From the NCBI RefSeq assembly GCF_046545555.1, contig NZ_JBHZTH010000001.1, positions 620,001 through 684,000 on the forward strand: a stretch of DNA of 64,000 nt, in the 5' to 3' direction. Within the stretch, counting starts at the first letter, position 1; each line of letters begins with the position of its first letter. The position numbers and the translations under genes are program-made. The notes beneath the pieces were generated by a model that made no database searches, had not been told where the DNA came from, and was given only the letters and a program-made list of their open reading frames with translations. Origin of the DNA: Winogradskyella sp046545555 (lineage in GTDB: Bacteria; Bacteroidota; Bacteroidia; Flavobacteriales; Flavobacteriaceae). Below are positions 16,301-23,906 of this stretch, piece after piece.

Positions 16301-18474
16301 CTGCTGAGACCTACCAATGGGAAGTAAGTACAGATGGTATTAATTGGATTATTATTAATGATGATGTTATTTATAGTGGCACCCAAACTAATACATTAAC
16401 TATTACAAACTCACCACTAGTTTTTAATAACAATTTATATAGGGCACGATTAAATAGAGTGGGAAATAGTTGTGATTTTTATACTGAAGAAATTACGCTT
16501 ACAGTTTTTGCATTGCCAATAATTAATAATTTTGTCCTTTTAGTTCAGTGTGACGATGATAACGATGGGTTTAGCCCTTTTAACCTTAATGAGGCAAATG
16601 CTTTAATCTCTAATAATGCTGCTAATGAAACTTTTTCTTTCTTCATTAGTGAAGCCGCAGCTATAAATGGTGACGAGTCAGGTACAGATTTTATAAATAA
16701 TCCAACAGCTTATATAAATCAAAATGTGAGTAGCGGCTTAGTTTGGGCAAGGGTAGTTTCACAGTTTGGTTGCGTAGTAGTTTCAGAAGTAGAATTACAA
16801 GTTTCTACAACTGCCATTCCTAGTAGTTTTCAGAGGACGTTCAATGTTTGTGATGATTTTCTGGATATCAACGGAAATGATAATTCCAATAATGATGATA
16901 ATGACGGTATTTCAACTTTTGATTTTAGTAGTGTTAACGCCGAAGTTTTAGCTTTTATTCCAGCTGGTCAAAACCCGTTACCGCCAAGATATTTCAGAAA
17001 TGAAGCAGACGCATTAGCCGAAGTTAGTGAGATTATGGATATTTCTAATTATAGGAATATTGGTTACCCAGGAACGCAGCAAATCTATATAAGAGTAGAT
17101 AGTGCTATAGCAAATGATTGTTTAGGGTTGGGAACGCATATTACTTTAAATGTAGAAGAATTACCAGTCGCAAATGCAGTAAGTATTGAAGCGGAGTGTG
17201 ATGACGATAATGACGGTCTTTTTCCGTTTGATACATCTCAAATTGAGCCAACCGTTTTAAATGGTCAATTACTTACAAATGTAACAGTAACTTACATTGA
17301 TGCAAATGGAATGCAATTACCAAGTCCTCTACCTAATCCATTTTTAACTAGTAATCAGACGATAACTATTAGAGTAACAAACAATGTAACAGCAGATCCG
17401 AATGGAGCTTGTTTTGATGAAACTACTTTAGAGTTTGAAGTGTTTGAGTCACCAATTGCTAACTCTGTTAGTATAGCACCAGTTTGTGATACGGACGATA
17501 TAGATTCTGATGGTATATTTAGTTTTGATACTTCATCAATTCAGAATGATATTTTACAAGGGCAGACCAATATGGAAGTCCGTTATTATAATAATTCTGG
17601 TGAAGAATTATCGAGTCCGCTACCTAATCCATTTATTACAGATACGCAGACGATCACGGCAACGGTTATAAACCCTTTAAATGACAGTTGCACAGATAGT
17701 ACGTTATTAGAGTTTGTAGTAAACACACTGCCTGAATTTTCAATAGAGACTCCGCAAATTGTGTGTTCTTCAGATCCTAACTTTACAATTATTTTAGATC
17801 CAATAGAAGAAAACACAACTGAAGTTTATGCTTATGAATGGGTGTTTGAAGATGGCATATCACTTTCTAACGCCTCAACGCTAGAAGTTTCAATGGCTGG
17901 TACTTACACTATAACCCTCACAAAGACTGACGGTACGGGTTGTTCTAGATCTAGAGATGTTTTTGTAGATGCGTCTGAATTGGCCACAATAACTTTAGAT
18001 GATATAACGGTAGTTGATATTTCAGAAAATAACAGCATAACTATAAATAATGCTAACAATAATTTGGGTTTAGGTGATTACGAATTTGCTCTAGATGACG
18101 AAAACTTGTATCAAGACGAACCATTTTTCAATAATGTTTCTCCAGGTTTTCATACCATTTATGTTAGAGATAAAAATAGGTGTGGTACAGTATCAATAGA
18201 AGTTCCTGTAATAGGTTATCCTAAGTTTTTCACACCTAATGGTGACGGTACAAATGACACATGGAATTTAAAAGGCATAAATGAGAGTTATCAAGGCAGA
18301 AGCAGTATAACTATTTATAATCGCTATGGAAAAGTGATTACCACATTTCAGGCTTTTAACGGAGGCTGGGATGGCAGATATAATGGTGCTAATTTGCCAA
18401 GCAGTGATTATTGGTTTAGCGTCATACTCGAAGATGGGAGACAATTTTCAGCACATTTTGCTTTAAAACGTTAA
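13369..18474 (+). CDS. Giant cell-surface protein: IgGFc-binding-like N-terminus, TSP3 calcium repeats, T9SS type B sorting tail
   Basis: 1701 residues from a GTG start, with signal peptide (cleavage near 'SFNSYAQ'). Domains in order: IgGFc-binding-like region (~30-450, 'THYIPPLTSAEF', 'GYVIEAEDVIYVSVR'); PKD-like segment ('FEWLFDDGSG'); Asp-rich thrombospondin type 3 repeats ('DDTDNDGIIDNLDIDNDNDG', 'DSDLDGIEDALDLDSDNDG', 'DTDLDGILDYLDLDSDNDG'); a chain of Ig/PKD-like modules including two closely similar units ('PSPLPNPFLT...QTIT' and 'SSPLPNPFIT...QTIT'); a terminal gliding-motility-associated/CHU_C domain ('FFTPNGDGTNDTWNLKG', 'YNRYGKVI', 'GGWDGRYNG'). The tail marks type IX secretion, type B. 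Probable role is adhesion or a surface filament; no catalytic site is visible. Confidence 0.92.
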   Translation: MSQNSNPIKFFTVVIIALLSFNSYAQLSKTHYIPPLTSAEFGNANPEGQFLYLSTPSAADVAYTIKPIGLPTTSYITGLVSNTNPEVISIGTGNGQLFVASNQTSTITNKGYVIEAEDVIYVSVRMEAGDGAQAGALVSKGSSALGQQFRVGSFTNENPQNNYLNFVSVMATEDNTEIVFSDLPAGLVIKNYTGATPVSIILDENESYTIATNSLDGIINRDGLIGCLVTSNKDIVVNCGSANGSFDNGNGRDYGIDQIVGASKIGDEYIFVQGDGTDNWENVLIVAHSDNTTISINGNGTVATIDAGNYYLIEGNNYNLNGNMYVQTSEDVFAYQGVGATTSEANQGMFFVPPLSCEARGNLDNIANIENIGTTVYSGGVSVVTKVGATVTINNLPITNFNTTGPSAVTGNTEYVTYKVTGLAGNISVQGNDELYCAYFNFNGAATSGSFYSGFPSAPEINFNANFEALGNCIPNVTLSAANTQNFDSFEWLFDDGSGIGFVNLGIPTPDLTPLQPGTYKLVGIVTCSGLVLESSEVPVSICPDDTDNDGIIDNLDIDNDNDGILNCEESNGNVTIDISNLNQPEFLFIDGSINSALATGIYTQSSSSANTNTFTGNTIGDFTSVVNAANLAENDYTVSFAELVSIKFSEDTTINHLITEGEYFTVKITPINKNITLVDNDDRLLIDSNFDGVFETGVTSISGSEIRFRINPSPNGTEPYQFFADNIDGFSFIHNLANATEISTYRANISLTCYKKDSDLDGIEDALDLDSDNDGIPDYIESLGNNFVNLSGTDADNNGLDDIYDGTTLPIDTDLDGILDYLDLDSDNDGIHDLHETGQLGLLSDTDTNGIVDGPALNFGANGWVDDAETFVDSGFLGFVLNDLDTDTNFSYIDLDSDGDDCSDVIEAGFSDGNTDDLLGDFAVIVDGFGLVVNAADGYIIPNTDYLDAAPLSISTEPIDTEVCEASETSIVVISDTAETYQWEVSTDGINWIIINDDVIYSGTQTNTLTITNSPLVFNNNLYRARLNRVGNSCDFYTEEITLTVFALPIINNFVLLVQCDDDNDGFSPFNLNEANALISNNAANETFSFFISEAAAINGDESGTDFINNPTAYINQNVSSGLVWARVVSQFGCVVVSEVELQVSTTAIPSSFQRTFNVCDDFLDINGNDNSNNDDNDGISTFDFSSVNAEVLAFIPAGQNPLPPRYFRNEADALAEVSEIMDISNYRNIGYPGTQQIYIRVDSAIANDCLGLGTHITLNVEELPVANAVSIEAECDDDNDGLFPFDTSQIEPTVLNGQLLTNVTVTYIDANGMQLPSPLPNPFLTSNQTITIRVTNNVTADPNGACFDETTLEFEVFESPIANSVSIAPVCDTDDIDSDGIFSFDTSSIQNDILQGQTNMEVRYYNNSGEELSSPLPNPFITDTQTITATVINPLNDSCTDSTLLEFVVNTLPEFSIETPQIVCSSDPNFTIILDPIEENTTEVYAYEWVFEDGISLSNASTLEVSMAGTYTITLTKTDGTGCSRSRDVFVDASELATITLDDITVVDISENNSITINNANNNLGLGDYEFALDDENLYQDEPFFNNVSPGFHTIYVRDKNRCGTVSIEVPVIGYPKFFTPNGDGTNDTWNLKGINESYQGRSSITIYNRYGKVITTFQAFNGGWDGRYNGANLPSSDYWFSVILEDGRQFSAHFALKR

Positions 18475-18497
18475 TTCATTTTAAAATAAATGGTCCT

Positions 18498-20624
18498 TTA
18501 CCAGAAGTAAATCTCATCAACAAAAACCCAAGAAGGATTACCTGCACTTGGATGCCAACTTGGAAGCTCTTTGTGATTTTTTACTTCAATTTTAAAAAAT
18601 CTCCCTGTTATTTCTGGCATTGTAATAGTGAATTTTTTTTTTCTTAGGTTGGTATCTTTGTTTTTACGCTCTATTTTTAAATCACCAATTTTTTTAAACC
18701 TACCATTTTTAGTGTTTGAAACATATATATTAATAGTTGTTGGATATAAAATCCAACTACCAATGTCCTCTAAAGAACTAATGGTAATATTATTAACCTT
18801 TTTAGACATCCCTAAATCTATAGAAGTGCTTAGATTTTTTCCAAAATACCCAACCCAATTTCCGTCTCTAAAGTCTGTACTACCTTCTGTTAGATCAAAT
18901 AATTTACTTTCATCAGAATAGTTTTCATCTGGTTTCTGGGTTACAGTAAAGTCAGTTATCTGTTGCAATATTTTAGCGTAGTTTATTATTAGTGGTTCAC
19001 TAGGTTTCCAATTGTTTTTAAATACACGTGCTTTTAATATTTTAGAATCGTCTAGAACTAACGTTTTATCAAAAACAGGGGATTTAACTGTTGGTGTTTC
19101 ACCATTTAGAGTATAACGAATATCTATTTCCTTTAGCCTACTTTTTATGTCTACATGTATTGTATCCACAAAAATTGTTCTATTGGTATTGACAAATGGC
19201 ATTTCAAGTTGACTATTCATAAAGCCTTTAGCAATGCGATGTTGAATATCTATATTATGACTTTTAATAAGTGTTTCTGCTGTTTGTTGATCTAATCCAG
19301 TTTCCCAAGCGTAAATTGTTTTAGGTTGAATACTAATTAGTAAATCTGAAATCCCTTTATTCGTAACATCAGTTTGAAATAGATTGAGAACCTCTAGCTG
19401 TTCTAGATTTTTAAGATTCCTCAAAGTTCTATCTGTGATTAAAGTTTTGTCTAGTCGTAATGACTTTAAATTTTTTAGTTTATTCAGAATGCTAGACATA
19501 TTATCGTTAAAATCTGTAGCATTTAATTCTAACTCTACAATTTGTTCTTCTAAAGGTTTAAGAAAATCAAAAGTTTCTTTAGTAGGTTTTGTGTCTAATA
19601 ACTTTACATTTAATTCTGCTTCTCCAGAAACTAATTCTAATATTCTAAAACCGCCAGTTTTCGCTATTTCAATAGCATCTTTAGAAGCTTTTGGTATTTT
19701 AATTTTATCAAAAATGAGATAGTTTTTTAGTTTAGCTTTAAGTGAATCATTTTCTGAAATTGAGGTTGCATATTGCTTAAAGTCTATACCATTATTTATC
19801 CAATGTTCTATTAACCAAATTTCATCTTTGGTTAATTGTTTTTTTCCTTCGGGTGGCATATGTTCTTCATTGGATATAGCCAATTGAGTTCTTGAGAATA
19901 ATAAACTATTTAGCGCATTTCCTTCACTTATAATTGGGCCACTGACTCCACCATTTAATATGGTAGTGGGAGAAATAAGAGAAAGTTCGCCTTTTTGTTT
20001 ACTAGTATTGTGGCATTGTACACATTTATCATCTAAAATTTTTGCAATGACATCGTCGTACATTCGCAAACTATCAATAACTTCAATTGTATTTTCCCTT
20101 TCTGGTGCTTTAGCATATTCGGTTAAAAAATTATCACCATGAGTTAGTATACTACCGTAATGACCAGCTATACTAATTGTAATTAATGAAGCGATGAATA
20201 AAGTTAAGAATAACTTGTTAGCTTTTAAGTTTGGTTTTAAACTTATAAAATATAACATATTGATAAGTAGAGCTGTGCCAATACCAGTATACAAGTGTAT
20301 ATCTAGTGTGTTATTATTATAGCCACCTTCTAACGATAAAAAGTAACCTAAGAAACACGTCAATACTGAAAATAAACCCGTGAAACCAAGTAGATTTTTA
20401 ATGGTATTGTCGGGATATTTATTCTGAATTCTTCCTAAAACATCTATAAAGAAAGTTACCATTAAAGCACCAATTGGTAAATGCAGTAACAATGGATGAA
20501 AGCGTCCTATAAATAGAATTAACCTCGGTGGCTCATTTGTTTTTAAACCATACAAAGTAGCTATGCCAAAAATTAAAATGACAATTAACAACAAGGTTTT
20601 ATATGTTTGACTACCTCTACTCAT
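18498..20624 (-). CDS. Membrane protein with DUF2231-like helices, planctomycete-type cytochrome c, LRR, chitobiase-like and discoidin-like domains
   Basis: 708 residues. The N-terminal ~165 residues are membrane helices with the DUF2231-type segment 'RFHPLLLHLPIGALMVTFFI'. A PSCyt1-like heme c domain follows with CVQCH (201-205) and a 'MPPEGKKQLTKDE' Met-containing segment. Next come leucine-rich repeats (~350-440, 'NLKSLRLDKTLITDRTLRNL'), a chitobiase C-terminal-like beta domain ('RYTLNGETPTVKSPVF') and an F5/8 type C-like domain ending 'NPSWVFVDEIYFW'. It is the last gene of the five-gene run and overlaps the next gene upstream by 8 bp. The architecture suggests a heme protein anchored in the inner membrane that also binds a surface or sugar ligand; the function is unknown. 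Confidence 0.85.
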   Translation of the reverse strand: MSRGSQTYKTLLLIVILIFGIATLYGLKTNEPPRLILFIGRFHPLLLHLPIGALMVTFFIDVLGRIQNKYPDNTIKNLLGFTGLFSVLTCFLGYFLSLEGGYNNNTLDIHLYTGIGTALLINMLYFISLKPNLKANKLFLTLFIASLITISIAGHYGSILTHGDNFLTEYAKAPERENTIEVIDSLRMYDDVIAKILDDKCVQCHNTSKQKGELSLISPTTILNGGVSGPIISEGNALNSLLFSRTQLAISNEEHMPPEGKKQLTKDEIWLIEHWINNGIDFKQYATSISENDSLKAKLKNYLIFDKIKIPKASKDAIEIAKTGGFRILELVSGEAELNVKLLDTKPTKETFDFLKPLEEQIVELELNATDFNDNMSSILNKLKNLKSLRLDKTLITDRTLRNLKNLEQLEVLNLFQTDVTNKGISDLLISIQPKTIYAWETGLDQQTAETLIKSHNIDIQHRIAKGFMNSQLEMPFVNTNRTIFVDTIHVDIKSRLKEIDIRYTLNGETPTVKSPVFDKTLVLDDSKILKARVFKNNWKPSEPLIINYAKILQQITDFTVTQKPDENYSDESKLFDLTEGSTDFRDGNWVGYFGKNLSTSIDLGMSKKVNNITISSLEDIGSWILYPTTINIYVSNTKNGRFKKIGDLKIERKNKDTNLRKKKFTITMPEITGRFFKIEVKNHKELPSWHPSAGNPSWVFVDEIYFW

Positions 20625-21402
20625 TAAATATCCATTCGTCCATAAATAACCAAGCGGGTTTTCCTTTTCCAGGATGCCATTGGGGTAAAATACTATTTTT
20701 AAATATTATGTCAATCGAACTAATATCACTATTAATAGGTATTTCTAAAGCTGTTATACTTGTTTCTGCAAATTCATTAATTAAAGGTATTTTAGTTGCA
20801 ATTGAGTCAGTTTTGTTCAAAATCAAATAAATTTCTTCGGGTGGAAAAATCCATGATTTTGTATCTACTAAATAGCCTACAGTTAACCTATTGATAAAGG
20901 TATTTTTTTTAAATTTAATATTTGCATGAGAAATGCTGTCGAATCCAACCCATTGTTTATCCTTAAAATTTTTAGTCGCTTTTTTGTTATTTATAAGTGT
21001 ATTATAACCTAGACCTGGATAAGCTGAATTTTTCTTTGTTTGCCAATTTAATTCATTTGGCATGATACCTTTTTTAAATATTTTGAGTGTGCTCGTTTTA
21101 CTTGGCAACCAGTCTTTGTGGTAAGCTTTAAACTTATAGATACCTTCTTTATTAACTTTTATGGGTTGATTATATATTAAAGATGATTCAGAAGGATCTG
21201 AACCGTTTATTGTATAAAATAAAGTACAACCTTTCATCTGCAGTTCTGCCTTAATTATAACTGAAGAGTCGATAATAGTATTGGTCGCTTTAACTCTTGG
21301 TGCAACCAATTCAATAGTGCTGTCTTGCAAAAATTTATTAGATTTTTTATCGTTACAACTTGTAAGTACAATTAATATAAAAGCAAACCAACTTAATTTC
21401 AT
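20617..21402 (-). CDS. Lipoprotein with chitobiase-like and discoidin-like domains, paralogous to the C-terminus of its neighbour
   Basis: 261 residues with a lipobox (VLTSC). After a linker comes a chitobiase C-terminal-like domain ('CTLFYTINGSDPSESSLIYN', 'YKFKAYHKDWLPSKTSTLKI'), then a discoidin-like domain ('KQWVGFDSISHANIKFK', 'DTKSWIFPPEEIYL', 'GKPAWLFMDEWIF'). Both align by eye with the last ~260 residues of the 708-residue protein encoded next (RYTLNGETPTVKSPVF; GNWVGYFGKNLSTSIDL; GNPSWVFVDEIYF). It lacks the heme and membrane domains. It overlaps both neighbours (4 and 8 bp), so it is co-translated. A substrate- or glycan-binding role is inferred from the folds. Confidence 0.8.
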   Translation of the reverse strand: MKLSWFAFILIVLTSCNDKKSNKFLQDSTIELVAPRVKATNTIIDSSVIIKAELQMKGCTLFYTINGSDPSESSLIYNQPIKVNKEGIYKFKAYHKDWLPSKTSTLKIFKKGIMPNELNWQTKKNSAYPGLGYNTLINNKKATKNFKDKQWVGFDSISHANIKFKKNTFINRLTVGYLVDTKSWIFPPEEIYLILNKTDSIATKIPLINEFAETSITALEIPINSDISSIDIIFKNSILPQWHPGKGKPAWLFMDEWIFNE

Positions 21403-22445
21403 ACTCTTGTTAATTTAATAGGATAGGTTTGTCCAGAATTCCACTGAGCAACATAAAGATTTTCGTCATCATCAATACAAACATCATGAGGATGTTGAAA
21501 CAATCTTATAGTTTGATATAACTCATCTAATTGACTATTTACATAATTTGGCTTGGTTGCACCAGGACAAGAAACAACTTCATTTTTTTCATTCATAATT
21601 AATAAAAACCCCGAGTCTTCATTGTGAGAATTTTTAGAACGCAAAACAGCAAAATAGATATTATTTTTATGAATTACGGGTCTACAAATTAAAGCTCCAG
21701 GAACATTTATAGTTTCTAAATAGTCTCCCTTTAAGCTAAAGCGTTTGAGCTGATTTAATTCTCTTGCCGTAATTAATAATGATGGATTATTTTTATCTCT
21801 ATCATCATAGCAAATGCCATGTGCATTTAAAAACTGATTGTTTTCTGTGCCCTGTCCACCAAATATATTTAGCAATTCGCCTTCATTATTATAATGCGTA
21901 ATGTATTGTTTACCATAACCATCAGCTACATAAATGTCCCCGTTTTCCGTCACTGTAGTTTCTGTTGGTTTAAATTCTTTTTTGTCTAAATATTTTCCTG
22001 TTTCGGAAGGAAAATCAATAGTGAAAACAACTTTTCCATCTATGGTAGTTTTTATAATTTGATGACGTTCATAATCTGTAATTAATAGAAAATCAGTTCC
22101 ATTTTCTTTTACTAATGATAATCCATGAGCTCCAGGATATTTAGTTCCCCAAGTTTCTAAAAGTTTACCAGATTTGTTATAAATAATGACGTTATTTTTT
22201 ACATGGTTAGTCAATAAAACAATACGTCCTTTAGAGTCTTGAACCATTTCGTGGCAATCATTAACAGGTGTTTTTAATGCATTAAGTTGCCCCCAATTTA
22301 GATCTACTTTATAACGGTGTGAGTTGTGACCAATGATAATATCTTTTGACACTTTTTCTAATGTAAAAGCATTAGCAATATCAGGAAAAGTTAAGCAGCC
22401 AAGAGTAGCATAAGAAGCTTGTTTTAGAAATTTACTTCGTTTCAT
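21399..22445 (-). CDS. Exported NHL-repeat (six-bladed beta-propeller) protein
   Basis: 348 residues. The N-terminus 'MKRSKFLKQASYATLGCLTF' resembles a Tat or lipoprotein-like export signal. The rest consists of beta-propeller repeats of NHL type ('NIFGGQGTENNQFLNAHGIC', 'PHDVCIDDDENLYVAQWNSG', 'TVTENGDIYVADGYGKQ'). Such propellers are scaffolds or lyases and no catalytic residues are evident here. It is one base after the DUF1501 gene and overlaps the next lipoprotein gene by 4 bp. It may be a structural or sensing subunit of the same envelope system. Confidence 0.85.
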   Translation of the reverse strand: MKRSKFLKQASYATLGCLTFPDIANAFTLEKVSKDIIIGHNSHRYKVDLNWGQLNALKTPVNDCHEMVQDSKGRIVLLTNHVKNNVIIYNKSGKLLETWGTKYPGAHGLSLVKENGTDFLLITDYERHQIIKTTIDGKVVFTIDFPSETGKYLDKKEFKPTETTVTENGDIYVADGYGKQYITHYNNEGELLNIFGGQGTENNQFLNAHGICYDDRDKNNPSLLITARELNQLKRFSLKGDYLETINVPGALICRPVIHKNNIYFAVLRSKNSHNEDSGFLLIMNEKNEVVSCPGATKPNYVNSQLDELYQTIRLFQHPHDVCIDDDENLYVAQWNSGQTYPIKLTRV

Positions 22446-22446
22446 A

Positions 22447-23904
22447 TTAAACTAGTAAGTCATTTACAACATGGCCAAATACGTCAGTTAACCTAAACCG
22501 TCTTCCTTGGTGTTTATAGGTGAATTTTGTGTGATCTATTCCCATAAGATGCATCATTGTTGCTTGCAAATCATGAACATGAACAGGGTCTTTAGCGATA
22601 TTATAGCCAAAATCGTCTGTTTCCCCGTAAGAGAAACCTGGTTTTACACCTCCACCAGCCATAAACATTGTAAAACATCTCGGATGATGATCTCTGCCAT
22701 AGTTGGTATCTGTAAGTATACCTTGGCTATAATTAGTTCTGCCAAATTCACCGCCCCAAACTACAAGCGTATCTTCTAAAAGACCACGTTGTTTTAAATC
22801 TGAGATTAAAGCAGCAGTAGCTTGGTCAATATCTTTGGCTTGTTTAGAAATATGAGAAGGTAAATTATCGTGTTGATCCCATCCCATATGATATAGCTGA
22901 ACGAATCTTACATCTTTTTCTACTAACCGTCTCGCTAATAAGCAATTTGCCGCATAGGTTCCTGGAACGGCAGCATCAGAACCATACATTTGTATAATGT
23001 GGTCTGGTTCTTTATCTATATTCATAGTTTCTGGCACGGAAGTTTGCATGCGATAAGCCATTTCATATTGCGCAATACGACTATTTATTTCTGGATCACC
23101 AAATTCTTTTTCTTGCTTTTCATTCAGTGCAGCAATGTAATCGAGCATTTTCCTGCGTTCGCTTCTTGTCATACCTTCAGGATCTTTTAAATAAAGTACA
23201 GGATCCTTTCCCGAACGAAATTGAACACCTTGGTGCAAAGAACTTAGAAACCCATTTCCCCAAAGTCTAGAATATAATGGCTGAGCTAATTTACGTCCTG
23301 TACCTCTAGATAAAAGCACACTAAAGGTGGGCAAATTATCATTTAAACTTCCAAGACCATAACTCATCCAAGATCCTATACTCGGACGACCCGCTTGTTG
23401 AGAACCTGTTTGAAAAAAAGTAATAGCAGGATCGTGATTAATAGCGTCTGTATGCATCGATTTTATGAAGCAAAGTTCATCAACAATCTTTGATGTATAA
23501 GGCATTAAGTCACTTACCCAAGCACGAGATTCGCCATATTGTTTAAATTTAAATTGACTTCCAACTAATGGAAAACGTTCTTGTCCCGAGGTCATACCTG
23601 TTAACCGTTGACCCTTTCTTACAGAGTCTGGTAGGTCTTGGCCACGCATCTTTGTTAGTAAAGGCTTGTAATCAAACAATTCTAACTGTGAAGGCCCACC
23701 ACTTTGAAATAAATAGATAACGCGCTTAGCCTTGGGTGCAAAGTGAGGCAGATTGAGACCTTTTAATGGGGAATCCTCTGATTCTACGAGAGAAGAAAAT
23801 GGATCTAGCATGGATGCAACTGCTAAGCCACCAACCCCAAAACCTAATTTTTTAAGGAAATGTCTTCTATTATTATTTAAGAAATGTTTATTTACCTCTT
23901 CCAT
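22447..23904 (-). CDS. DUF1501 protein (alkaline-phosphatase/sulfatase-like fold), Tat-exported
   Basis: 485 residues. The N-terminus 'NNRRHFLKKLGFGVGGLAVA' is a twin-arginine signal. Family motifs are 'KRVIYLFQSGGPSQLELFDYKP', 'THDAINHDPAITFFQTGSQQ'-like ('HTDAINHDPAITFFQTGS'), 'DTLVVWGGEFGRTNYSQG' and 'GRDHHPRCFTMFMAGGGVKPG'. DUF1501 belongs to the alkaline-phosphatase-like superfamily; the conserved D/H/E positions suggest a metal-dependent hydrolase, but no substrate is established. In Planctomycetota and Bacteroidota the family is regularly encoded next to DUF1549/DUF1553 cytochromes, as here (2 bp downstream of 23907-26270). Confidence 0.92.
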   Translation of the reverse strand: MEEVNKHFLNNNRRHFLKKLGFGVGGLAVASMLDPFSSLVESEDSPLKGLNLPHFAPKAKRVIYLFQSGGPSQLELFDYKPLLTKMRGQDLPDSVRKGQRLTGMTSGQERFPLVGSQFKFKQYGESRAWVSDLMPYTSKIVDELCFIKSMHTDAINHDPAITFFQTGSQQAGRPSIGSWMSYGLGSLNDNLPTFSVLLSRGTGRKLAQPLYSRLWGNGFLSSLHQGVQFRSGKDPVLYLKDPEGMTRSERRKMLDYIAALNEKQEKEFGDPEINSRIAQYEMAYRMQTSVPETMNIDKEPDHIIQMYGSDAAVPGTYAANCLLARRLVEKDVRFVQLYHMGWDQHDNLPSHISKQAKDIDQATAALISDLKQRGLLEDTLVVWGGEFGRTNYSQGILTDTNYGRDHHPRCFTMFMAGGGVKPGFSYGETDDFGYNIAKDPVHVHDLQATMMHLMGIDHTKFTYKHQGRRFRLTDVFGHVVNDLLV

Positions 23905-23906
23905 TT

